Assembly (NCBI GenBank): GCA_965658615.1
Contig: CBFHSX010000075.1
Span: 1-5,244, forward strand
Direction of reading: 5' to 3'
Length of the DNA: 5,244 bases
Source of the DNA: UBA8337 sp965658615
Lineage (GTDB): Bacteria; Pseudomonadota; Alphaproteobacteria; RS24
Below are positions 1 to 5,244 of this stretch, in pieces. Below the pieces are notes generated by a model. The model was not told the DNA's origin, ran no database searches, and saw only the letters and a list, made by a program, of their open reading frames with translations. The translations under genes and the position numbers were made by a program. Numbering within the stretch: the first letter of the stretch is position 1; the number at the start of each line of letters is the position of its first letter.

Positions 1-101
1 ACACCAAAAGAAATAGAAATAGAATTCGTATACCCATACGGGGTATCCTGGGTTGCTGTTTCCTCTTTGTCAAGGTCTACCAAGCGAGGTTTGCGTTTCA
101 T
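1..101 (-). CDS. Unrecognised ORF, 5' part only, runs off left edge
   Basis: An open frame begins with ATG at 101 and stays open for 33 codons to the edge of the window, downstream of meh on the same strand with a 55-bp gap. The peptide begins MKRKPRLVDLDKEETATQD, is charged at its N-terminus and becomes Ser/Ile-rich near the edge. It shows no signal peptide and no motif I recognise; in particular it does not look like the start of a citrate-lyase-type CoA-ester lyase, which would be the expected partner. The only Shine-Dalgarno-like bases (AGG) lie nearly 20 nt upstream, too far to be convincing. The frame is open upstream only as far as a TAG 13 codons before the ATG. It may be the next gene of the cluster or a chance open frame. 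Confidence 0.35.
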   Translation of the reverse strand, partial: MKRKPRLVDLDKEETATQDTPYGYTNSISISFG

Positions 102-128
102 CGCGTTTTTATGGAGCCTGCTGTAATG

Positions 129-143
129 CAGTTTCTAAAACTG
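129..143. repeat. Short inverted repeat between meh and the left-edge ORF
   Basis: CAGTTT and AAACTG form a perfect 6-bp inverted repeat around a 3-base centre. It lies 14 bases past the meh stop codon. Neither strand has a T-run after it, so it does not qualify as an intrinsic terminator. It could be a weak mRNA hairpin or chance. Confidence 0.25.
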
Positions 144-156
144 ACCTCAAACCGCC

Positions 157-996
157 TTACTTGTTTTTTCTTTTCGCGACTGCCTGCATCGCGACCCTGC
201 CATCAGCCCCGAATGCAAAGAGGTCGATCTGTTGGTCGGTTTCCCGACCTGCCAAATGCAATGGCTGACCCCGATAGAGAGGCGACTTGGCGGTAAATTT
301 AAAATGCGAAACTTGGTTATGACCCAAATTGTCGGCACATAATTTTAAGAGTAATGTTGCGGTGAGCGGACCGTGAACCACCAAATCGGGATAAAGCTCA
401 ACTTTTTGCGCATATGTTTGGTCGTAATGAATGCGGTGAGTGTTAAAGGTGATGGCTGAAAAACGAAATAGCAGTGTCGCCTCAGGGGTGATGTGTGCGG
501 TCCAATCCCATGCGCCAATATCCAAATCATCGTCTATTGCAGGCAAGGGTGACGCTTCAGCGGGGGCGTCTCTATAGACAATGGTTTGCAGCTCCCTGAC
601 CAGATCGACCCCCTCCGACACGCTCATATGCTCGACCCCGACGAAAACAAGCTCGCCGGATTGTCCTTTTTTCGGCTCAATACTGACAATGGTGGACTGC
701 CTCTCGACACGCATGGCGGGCTCAAGAGGGTTTAGGAATTCAACTTCTGAAGACGCCCACATGCGTCTGGGATAAGGCAATGACGGCATGAACCCGCCAA
801 GCGGGGGGTGCCCGTCTGCACCCAATTCCTGCGTCCATGTATCAGGCAAACACATGCCCCAGTGATACCCGTCCGGCACCACGCCATGCGGCACTTCATA
901 GTTCAATGTCGCCTTGTATCTTTCAAGCGATGAACGCGACACAGTATCGGTTTGCGTTTGGCTGCGCCCTATCCAGTTTTTGTAATCGGCTTCCAT
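157..996 (-). CDS. meh: Mesaconyl-C4-CoA hydratase-like protein (HTD2/MaoC double hotdog)
   Basis: The 279-residue protein is predicted to be a cytoplasmic enoyl-CoA hydratase of the HTD2-like MaoC superfamily. Its likely reaction is hydration of mesaconyl-C4-CoA to citramalyl-CoA. The length fits two fused hotdog folds, roughly residues 10-140 and 160-279. The second half carries the family's active-site signature FNTHRIHYDQTYA at 184-196, followed by YPDLVVHGPLTATLL at 202-216. H190 aligns with the hydratase-2 catalytic histidine, and the usual Asp position is N185, as in the HTD2 subfamily. The ATG at 996 has AGGGGG five bases upstream, overlapping the TAG of mct. The gap to mct is 9 bp, so the two genes are almost certainly cotranscribed and translationally coupled. 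The related itaconyl-CoA hydratase has the same fold, so substrate assignment rests mainly on the mct neighbour. Family is secure, exact substrate less so. Confidence 0.8.
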   Translation of the reverse strand: MEADYKNWIGRSQTQTDTVSRSSLERYKATLNYEVPHGVVPDGYHWGMCLPDTWTQELGADGHPPLGGFMPSLPYPRRMWASSEVEFLNPLEPAMRVERQSTIVSIEPKKGQSGELVFVGVEHMSVSEGVDLVRELQTIVYRDAPAEASPLPAIDDDLDIGAWDWTAHITPEATLLFRFSAITFNTHRIHYDQTYAQKVELYPDLVVHGPLTATLLLKLCADNLGHNQVSHFKFTAKSPLYRGQPLHLAGRETDQQIDLFAFGADGRVAMQAVAKRKNK

Positions 997-1001
997 TCAA
1001 A

Positions 1002-1007
1002 CCCCCT
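1002..1007 (-). promoter_or_regulatory. Ribosome binding site of meh, embedded in the mct stop codon
   Basis: On the minus strand TAGGGGG contains both the stop of mct and an AGGGGG Shine-Dalgarno motif, five bases before the meh ATG. This overlap fixes the meh start and suggests that ribosomes ending mct can reinitiate on meh, keeping the two proteins in proportion. Confidence 0.65.
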
Positions 1008-2223
1008 AACGGGCAACAGACAAAATATTGCGGTCAATCATGCTATTAAATTGTTTCGGGCTCATCCCGACATAATCAAGAAAAACCTCCTCTGTATGCG
1101 CCCCAAGCTTGGACGCCGGCCGCACCGGCCCCCTCTCAACTTCTGAGACTGTCCCGGGAGCGCCGGCGGCCGGGTATTTATGACCGCTGGGCTGAACAAT
1201 TTCAGAAAAAAGTGGATTTTGCGAAACTAAGAACGGGTCTTCGACTGCTTCTTTGACGGTTTGATAAGGCCCCCAGACCACGCCTTCGGCTTCTAGTTTT
1301 TCGGTAATCTCCGCATAGGCGAGCTTGGATATGCTGTGTTCCAATAGGGGGAATAATTTCTCTCTATGGCTGAAACGTGCGCCCTCATCAGCTGCAAAAT
1401 CAACCTTAAGGGATTTCTCCAATGCCTCGGCAGCGTCACCAATACCCAATATCGCTGTCAGTTTTTTCCAGTGACGGCCGGTCACAACCGTAATCATCAA
1501 CCGCTTGGCGTCGCGGGTCTCAAAATCACGGCCAAACATCCCGTAAATGGCATTGCCGACTCTCTCCCGGTCCTGCCCCATTGTCATGACTTCAGCGATC
1601 TGCCCAAGATTTGACAATGTGGCGGCCGCCATATCGCTAAGCGGCACTTTGATTTCGCAGCCAAGCCCCGAACGCTGTCTGTTTCTTTCCGCTGAAACCA
1701 TAGAAAAAGCCGCATATGTTCCGCATATAAGGTCCCATGCCGGCAAGACGTGATTAACCGGCTCCGGGCTATCAGTGGGGCCGGTCATGTAAGGATAGCC
1801 GACGGCACAATTAACCGTATAATCCAAAGCCGGTCGGGCATCCCTGTGCCCCATCACCCTTACCGTTACAAGGTCGTCGCGAAGCTCCTTAAGGCGTTGA
1901 TGCGACAAAAACCCCGTGGCCGGGTAATTGGTCAAAAACAAACCTCGATTCTCGCCATCCGCAGTGATTAATTGCGTCGCCAAATCACGCCCTTCCGGCG
2001 TGCTCAAATTAATGGCCACAGATTTTTTGCCCTTGTTCAAGCCTTCCCAATATAGGCTTGAGCCATTATCCGCCACCGGCCAACGTCCAAAGTCGGGTCC
2101 GCCGCCGATATTGTCGAAGCGAATAACTTCCGCCCCCATTTGGGAAAGATACAATCCGGCACTGGGCGCGGCCACAAAAGAGGCACCTTCAACAATGGTC
2201 ATATCGTTCAAAAGCCCATACAT
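1006..2223 (-). CDS. mct: Mesaconyl-CoA C1-C4 CoA transferase (2-methylfumaryl-CoA isomerase-like, CoA transferase family III)
   Basis: The 405-residue protein belongs to the CaiB/BaiF family III CoA transferases and has the usual full length. Its N-terminus, VEGASFVAAPSAGLYLSQMG (11-30), the segment GGGPDFGRWPV (40-50) and GLNKGKKSVA (61-70) resemble the mesaconyl-CoA isomerase branch of the family. This enzyme moves CoA within the molecule from the C1 to the C4 carboxyl of mesaconate. The probable catalytic residue is D164 in LPAWDLICGTYAA, where family III enzymes carry the Asp that forms the acyl-anhydride and aspartyl-CoA intermediates. GGAGA lies five bases before the ATG at 2223. The coupled downstream meh supports the assignment. 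A 217-bp gap separates it from mcd upstream, so it may have its own promoter. An intermolecular transferase acting on mesaconate or another C5 dicarboxylate is the main alternative. Confidence 0.8.
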   Translation of the reverse strand: MYGLLNDMTIVEGASFVAAPSAGLYLSQMGAEVIRFDNIGGGPDFGRWPVADNGSSLYWEGLNKGKKSVAINLSTPEGRDLATQLITADGENRGLFLTNYPATGFLSHQRLKELRDDLVTVRVMGHRDARPALDYTVNCAVGYPYMTGPTDSPEPVNHVLPAWDLICGTYAAFSMVSAERNRQRSGLGCEIKVPLSDMAAATLSNLGQIAEVMTMGQDRERVGNAIYGMFGRDFETRDAKRLMITVVTGRHWKKLTAILGIGDAAEALEKSLKVDFAADEGARFSHREKLFPLLEHSISKLAYAEITEKLEAEGVVWGPYQTVKEAVEDPFLVSQNPLFSEIVQPSGHKYPAAGAPGTVSEVERGPVRPASKLGAHTEEVFLDYVGMSPKQFNSMIDRNILSVAR

Positions 2224-2268
2224 GATGTTCTCCGGTAATTAGGAAAGGTCTGCAAAGTTAGGGTGTCG

Positions 2269-2296
2269 CTTATCCATAAAAACAGATAGGTCTCAA
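2269..2296 (-). promoter_or_regulatory. Candidate sigma-70-type promoter for mct-meh
   Basis: Reading the minus strand, TTGAGA (2296-2291; one mismatch to TTGACA) and GATAAG (2274-2269; four of six matches to TATAAT) are separated by 16 bases. A start near 2262 would give a leader of about 38 bases before the mct ATG. The -10 match is poor, and such pairs arise by chance in A+T-rich gaps. Confidence 0.28.
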
Positions 2297-2304
2297 TTTC
2301 TCAT

Positions 2305-2388
2305 TCAACAATTCTTCATCGGAAGATAGCGACCATGCACAAGATTGCCCTGAATGCGACGGTTTAAATTTATCGTCTCTTCGCGCAT
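2305..2388 (-). CDS. Very short ORF (27 aa) with strong ribosome binding site, in the mcd-mct gap
   Basis: An ATG at 2388 is preceded by the purine-rich run GAGAGGAGAGG (2402-2392), the best Shine-Dalgarno in the window. It opens a 27-codon frame ending in TGA at 2305. The peptide starts MREETINLNRRIQGNLVHGR and ends in MKNC. It has no signal peptide or recognisable domain. It sits between mcd and mct on the same strand. Options are a leader peptide that tunes mct, the preserved 5' end of a lost gene, or a chance ATG after a purine tract. A perfect 10-bp palindrome, GCGCATGCGC (2383-2392), overlaps the start codon and could fold over it. I do not recognise the product. Confidence 0.35.
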   Translation of the reverse strand: MREETINLNRRIQGNLVHGRYLPMKNC

Positions 2389-2440
2389 GCGCCTCTCCTC
2401 TCTGGGCTAAATCCGGTTTGGATATGACTTGCCGCGCCGT

Positions 2441-4069
2441 TCATCGCTTCAACAGGTCGCGGGCGACAACTTTCATGGCAAGTGTCTCTTCCGCGCCCTC
2501 GAAAATCGACAAAACGCGCGCATCAACGAAATAACGCGAAATCGGGGTTTCTTCAGCATAGCCCATGCCACCAAAAATCTGCAAAGCATCACGGGTGACG
2601 GTTTCAGCAGAGCGACAGGCAATCAGCTTTACCAGACTGGCCTGCATACGCCCTGCACCGGCATCGATCATTTCGGCGACCTTATAGGCCAAAGCACGGC
2701 AAGCGCGGTAACGGGCAGCCATGACGGCAATGCGTGTGCGCGTGAGCTGATACGCCCCCAGGGCATGACCAAAAACTTTTCTGTTGCCGGCATAAGCGAT
2801 GGCCTCGTCAATTGAGGCAGCCATAACACCGCAAGCCCGCGCAGCGGTTTGAATGCGTCCGCCGGTCATGCCTGCCATCGTCATATAAAAGCCGCGACCC
2901 TCACCTTCTTTGCCGCCGATGAGATTATCTTCAGGGACAAAAAAGTTTTCATAGGCCATATCAAAACTATGCATACCGCGATAGCCGATGGTCGCAATCG
3001 CCTTGCCGGTCATGCGGCCACCATGGTCTTGCACGACCTCAAATTCATGACCGTCCATTGAGGGCTTTTCGACAAGAAAAATACTCAACCCCTTATAGCC
3101 GGGATCGCTTCGCGTGCGCGCAACGACCATAATAACACCGGCTTTACCGGCAAATGTGCACCAGGTTTTGGCACCGTTCAAAAGCCAGCCCCCTTCGGTC
3201 TTGGTGGCGCGGAGGCTCACACTGGCCGCATCTGAGCCATAATCGGGTTCGGTAATGGATACGGCGCATAGCAGCTCTCCGGATGCGAGTTGCGGCAACC
3301 AGTGCTGCTTTTGCTCTTTTGTACCACCCTCCATCAAGGCGCGCGAGACAATCTCAGGGCGCGTGATCAAACTGCCCGCAGCGCCAAGTGAAGCGGCTGA
3401 AAGGGCTTCGGTAATGGCTATCATGCCAACGGTGTTGTCGCCGTCATCCGTCGCGTGACCGCCATAGCTTTCGGGGATGGAAAGACCGAATGTCCCCATG
3501 TCCCGCAAAGGTGCCAAAATTTCCTCAGGCACAATCAGGTCTTCACGATGAATTTTTTCGGCGATCGGGGCGACCACTTCCTGACCCAGTCGCCAGAACA
3601 TATCGCGTGCCATATCGACTTCAACATTGGTCTCAATATTGCGATAGCTGTTGCCGTTATCGGCTATCGCAGCGCCGATTCTGTCCATGTCTGCAGCGCT
3701 GCCGGCCCGGATAAAAATATTTGTGAGACCGTCAAGCCCCTCCGCGCCGCAATCGGCATCAACAGCAATGGCGCGCAAACGCAAAATCGTCTCGGGCATG
3801 ACAGAGGCAGAAAAAACCTGCGCCAAATCATGACACAGCGGGTCGTTAGACGCCTCGGCTTCTTCATAAAGCGCTTGCGCCGCCGCAATCTCGGCCGCGA
3901 CAAATGCCAACTCATAGCTGGCGTTTTGAAAATCATCGGCCGTTTGCCCCGGTGCATCCGATATTTTCTCGGAAAGAGCATCAGCATAATCTTGGGCACA
4001 GTTTTGCAGAACTGAAATGGCATGAACCATGCCGTCATCTTCGGTGATTGTCTTGGCTTGCTCAGACAT
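2441..4069 (-). CDS. mcd: (2S)-methylsuccinyl-CoA dehydrogenase
   Basis: The 542-residue flavoprotein is predicted to oxidise (2S)-methylsuccinyl-CoA to mesaconyl-C1-CoA, passing electrons to electron-transfer flavoprotein in the cytoplasm. It is far longer than a normal acyl-CoA dehydrogenase (about 380 residues) because of an N-terminal extension of about 150 residues, the hallmark of Mcd. Numbered from the ATG, the order is: helical, acidic extension (1-150); N-terminal dehydrogenase domain (about 155-265); beta domain with the signature ITEPDYGSDAASV (272-284); and helical C-terminal domain with QIFGGMGYAEE (497-507) and VLSIFEGAEETL (519-530). E524 in FEGA occupies the catalytic-base position of medium-chain-type enzymes. 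A TTG at 4087 would extend the frame by six codons, but it lies right beside GGAGG (4085-4081), which is the ribosome binding site for the ATG at 4069, so the ATG is chosen. It overlaps the stop of the upstream remnant as ATGTCTGA. Confidence 0.9.
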   Translation of the reverse strand: MSEQAKTITEDDGMVHAISVLQNCAQDYADALSEKISDAPGQTADDFQNASYELAFVAAEIAAAQALYEEAEASNDPLCHDLAQVFSASVMPETILRLRAIAVDADCGAEGLDGLTNIFIRAGSAADMDRIGAAIADNGNSYRNIETNVEVDMARDMFWRLGQEVVAPIAEKIHREDLIVPEEILAPLRDMGTFGLSIPESYGGHATDDGDNTVGMIAITEALSAASLGAAGSLITRPEIVSRALMEGGTKEQKQHWLPQLASGELLCAVSITEPDYGSDAASVSLRATKTEGGWLLNGAKTWCTFAGKAGVIMVVARTRSDPGYKGLSIFLVEKPSMDGHEFEVVQDHGGRMTGKAIATIGYRGMHSFDMAYENFFVPEDNLIGGKEGEGRGFYMTMAGMTGGRIQTAARACGVMAASIDEAIAYAGNRKVFGHALGAYQLTRTRIAVMAARYRACRALAYKVAEMIDAGAGRMQASLVKLIACRSAETVTRDALQIFGGMGYAEETPISRYFVDARVLSIFEGAEETLAMKVVARDLLKR

Positions 4070-4250
4070 TCCAGGGTCGACCTCCAAAAGCAGAATGGGT
4101 AATCATATCCTTCATAATTTCGTTTGTTCCACCATAAATTCTTTGTGTTCGTGCAATTTCATAGTCGCGCATAAATCCATATCCACCAAATCGTTGCACA
4201 GATTCGTCAGCGCAACGCCGTAGAAAATCCGCGCACCATGACCTGGCCAT
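4062..4250 (-). pseudogene. 3' remnant of an acyl-CoA dehydrogenase gene (IVD/LCAD type)
   Basis: This 62-codon frame encodes only the last part of an acyl-CoA dehydrogenase. It has ADESVQRFGGYGFMRDYEI (14-32) followed by RTQRIYGGTNEIMKDMI (34-50), the family's C-terminal signature. At the position of the usual catalytic Glu it has Gly (IYGGT rather than IYEGT). That is typical of isovaleryl- and long-chain-type members, whose base lies earlier in the chain. About 320 residues that would hold the FAD and substrate sites are absent. Upstream in frame the similarity stops at the Met at 4250, and a TAA lies at 4340-4338. The remaining bases to the divergent pilin gene cannot hold the rest. The remnant ends ATGTCTGA, overlapping the mcd start, so an intact ancestor was probably coupled to mcd. 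The sequence is little decayed, suggesting recent loss or retention for coupling. An assembly junction is an alternative. Confidence 0.75.
4081..4085 (-). promoter_or_regulatory. Ribosome binding site that decides the mcd start
   Basis: GGAGG on the minus strand lies 11 bases before the ATG at 4069, inside the last codons of the dehydrogenase remnant. It immediately follows, and overlaps the first codons of, the alternative TTG start at 4087, which argues against that longer start. Confidence 0.65.
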
Positions 4251-4319
4251 ATGGCAGCCGCGGCAAGAATATCGCTCAAAATTGGCATTTATTGGCCTTG
4301 TCAGTGCTGCCGCAGCATA

Positions 4320-4334
4320 ATAGTTATATACTAT
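4320..4334. repeat. Hyphenated dyad in the divergent promoter gap
   Basis: ATAGT and ACTAT form a perfect 5-bp inverted repeat around a TATAT centre, about 30 bases before the pilin start. It contains TATACT (4327-4332), a good -10-like hexamer for the plus strand, but with no convincing -35 at normal spacing. TTGTCA at 4298-4303 is 23 bases away. The gap of 4251-4363 is the only place a promoter for the pilin pair can lie, so this may be a promoter or operator, or simply A+T-rich sequence. Confidence 0.3.
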
Positions 4335-4366
4335 CCATTAGTTAGGGCCTGTTCGTTTTTTTAGTG

Positions 4367-4903
4367 ATGCGTGGATTTTCTTTAATCGAATTATTGGTCG
4401 TTGTGGCGATTATGAGCGTGCTGGCGAGTGTCGGCATGGTCGGCTATGTCTCCTATGTTGACACGACCCGCGATGAGGTGACCCTGTCTGATTTTTACGC
4501 GCTGGAAGACATTCTCGACATTGATAAAATGAGCATTGACCACGCGATGGGCGCGGCATCCTCCAAGTCAAACGGCATTGGCAAAAATTCGCTATGCGAG
4601 GATTGGCGCGACATGGTCATCTCGAAGCTGAATGCCGAGAAAGAAAACAGTTTCGGCGGCACGCTCGCGGTCGACGGCAATAATTGCGGCACGGCAGCCA
4701 ATCAGAGCAAATGCGGCGCCAATAATACGAAAACATGGAGCCGCGGGCAGTTTATGATTTATTGCGCTGATGAATGTGCGCCGATCAATCAATCCGGTTT
4801 TAAGCTGAAGGCGTGCGTGTGTCGCAAGCAGGAAGAATGTGCTTCTGTGGTCGGCACGGGCGATAATCTGTGCACCACACCACCGGATGGCAAGGTTTGC
4901 TAA
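4367..4903 (+). CDS. Type IV prepilin-like protein, cysteine-rich
   Basis: The 178-residue protein begins MRGFSLIELLVVVAIMSV, a classic class III signal: a very short basic leader, a Gly before the prepilin peptidase cut, Phe as mature residue 1 and Glu at mature position 5. A hydrophobic helix runs to about residue 30. It should be inserted in the inner membrane, cleaved and N-methylated by a PilD-type peptidase, and assembled into a pilus or pseudopilus. The C-terminal part is unusual in holding ten cysteines (77, 107, 116, 133, 137, 150, 152, 158, 169, 178), enough for five disulfides in the periplasm or outside the cell. The preceding GTG at 4364 would add one residue. TAG at 4343 closes the frame upstream, so the leader cannot be longer than about four residues without an unusual start. 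There is no clear Shine-Dalgarno. The next gene overlaps its stop as TAATG. Whether it is a major pilin, minor pilin or type II secretion pseudopilin cannot be told. Confidence 0.85.
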   Translation: MRGFSLIELLVVVAIMSVLASVGMVGYVSYVDTTRDEVTLSDFYALEDILDIDKMSIDHAMGAASSKSNGIGKNSLCEDWRDMVISKLNAEKENSFGGTLAVDGNNCGTAANQSKCGANNTKTWSRGQFMIYCADECAPINQSGFKLKACVCRKQEECASVVGTGDNLCTTPPDGKVC

Positions 4904-5244
4904 TGAGAGTGCCGGTATCAATCGCGTTTTTGCTGTCATCCTTGACACTTGCTCATGCGCAGGAAGTTTTCAGCCTTGGGACGGGAACGATGCCCAACCC
5001 GGCCCTGATCAATGCGGCACAATCGATAGACTTCAACCCATCGGCCGCTTTGGGATCAAACCCCAGCCTTACCGGCAAGGGGAATTGGGGTGCGTCAACA
5101 TCCTATAGTCTCGGTGACCGCGTCACTTTCAATGGCGTTGATTTTGTTGCCATTCGGGATAATACATCAACCGGTAGCTTTTCGGCTGACATATCCTCGG
5201 GCTGGTGGATGCTTTATTCATCATGGACGTTTCGCGGCTTTTAC
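4903..5244 (+). CDS. Secreted protein with carbohydrate-binding-module-like segment, partial, runs off right edge
   Basis: An ATG overlapping the TAA of the prepilin gene (TAATG) opens a frame that stays open for 114 codons to the window edge. AAGG lies seven bases upstream. The product starts with a Sec signal peptide: MR, a hydrophobic core IAFLLSSLTLA, and a probable cut after AHA at residue 19. A Gly/Asn/Ser-rich stretch follows. Then residues 62-102 have the spacing of a CBM5/12 (chitin-binding type 3) fold: W62, STSYSLGDRVTFNGVDFVA (65-83) and the paired W101-W102. Such modules bind chitin or other glycans, so the protein may be a pilus-associated adhesin or a surface protein. The coupling implies it is made together with the pilin. 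The domain call is by eye from a short pattern. The rest of the protein lies outside the window. Confidence 0.7.
   Translation, partial: MRVPVSIAFLLSSLTLAHAQEVFSLGTGTMPNPALINAAQSIDFNPSAALGSNPSLTGKGNWGASTSYSLGDRVTFNGVDFVAIRDNTSTGSFSADISSGWWMLYSSWTFRGFY

Noticed and set aside
30..46. Hairpin ATACCC-ATACG-GGGTAT followed on the minus strand by a T/C-rich stretch, as a terminator of the meh operon
   Set aside because: The stem is only 6 bp with half A-T pairs, the following stretch is interrupted by C and A, and it falls inside the open frame at the left edge.
1928..2242. 104-codon plus-strand open frame opposite the 5' end of mct
   Set aside because: It is antisense to the conserved N-terminal region of the CoA transferase and has no recognisable motif.
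2270..2440. The mcd frame stays open for 56 codons after its TGA, suggesting readthrough or a longer protein
   Set aside because: The known C-terminal ending of Mcd (ARDLLKR-type) is complete at the TGA. The extension has no recognisable domain, and an open run of this length can arise by chance.
3455..4015. 186-codon plus-strand open frame opposite mcd
   Set aside because: It lies wholly antisense to the well-supported N-terminal half of mcd and shows no domain; it is a shadow frame.
4070..4087. TTG start at 4087 for mcd, giving 548 residues
   Set aside because: The GGAGG ribosome binding site lies within the first codons of that extension, and the ATG at 4069 has it at a usable distance along with the ATGTCTGA overlap.
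4592..4948. 118-codon minus-strand open frame opposite the prepilin gene
   Set aside because: It is antisense to a protein with a clear prepilin signature and has no recognisable features or ribosome binding site of note.
4839..5108. 89-codon plus-strand open frame across the pilin/secreted-protein boundary
   Set aside because: It overlaps in another frame two genes with clear N-terminal signals, and its product has no coherent domain.

Overview
The window looks like a bacterial chromosome segment of roughly balanced base composition. It is most likely from an alphaproteobacterium: it carries a methylsuccinyl-CoA dehydrogenase, an enzyme best known from the ethylmalonyl-CoA pathway of that class and of actinobacteria. 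The taxonomic call is inference. No RNA gene, transposon, CRISPR array or origin is visible.

The left four fifths (about 1-4250) read on the minus strand as a CoA-ester metabolism cluster. In transcription order it holds: a 3' remnant of an IVD/LCAD-type acyl-CoA dehydrogenase (4250-4062); mcd, methylsuccinyl-CoA dehydrogenase (4069-2441), whose ATG overlaps the remnant's stop as ATGTCTGA; a 217-bp gap holding a 27-codon ORF with a very strong Shine-Dalgarno and a candidate promoter; mct, a family III CoA transferase of the mesaconyl-CoA C1-C4 type (2223-1006); meh, an HTD2-type double-hotdog hydratase of the mesaconyl-C4-CoA type (996-157), tightly coupled to mct; and the first 33 codons of an unrecognised ORF leaving at the left edge.

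Together the three intact enzymes spell methylsuccinyl-CoA -> mesaconyl-C1-CoA -> mesaconyl-C4-CoA -> citramalyl-CoA. This joins an ethylmalonyl-CoA-pathway enzyme to two enzymes of the 3-hydroxypropionate bicycle. If a citramalyl-CoA lyase exists elsewhere, the products would be acetyl-CoA and pyruvate instead of glyoxylate and propionyl-CoA. This is the main finding.

The right part (4367-5244) reads on the plus strand, divergent from the metabolic cluster. It has a type IV prepilin-like protein with ten cysteines, followed with a TAATG stop/start overlap by a secreted protein carrying a carbohydrate-binding-module-like segment and running off the right edge. The 113-bp divergent gap (4251-4363) must hold any promoter for this pair. 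It is also where the similarity of the dehydrogenase remnant ends, so it may be a rearrangement breakpoint.
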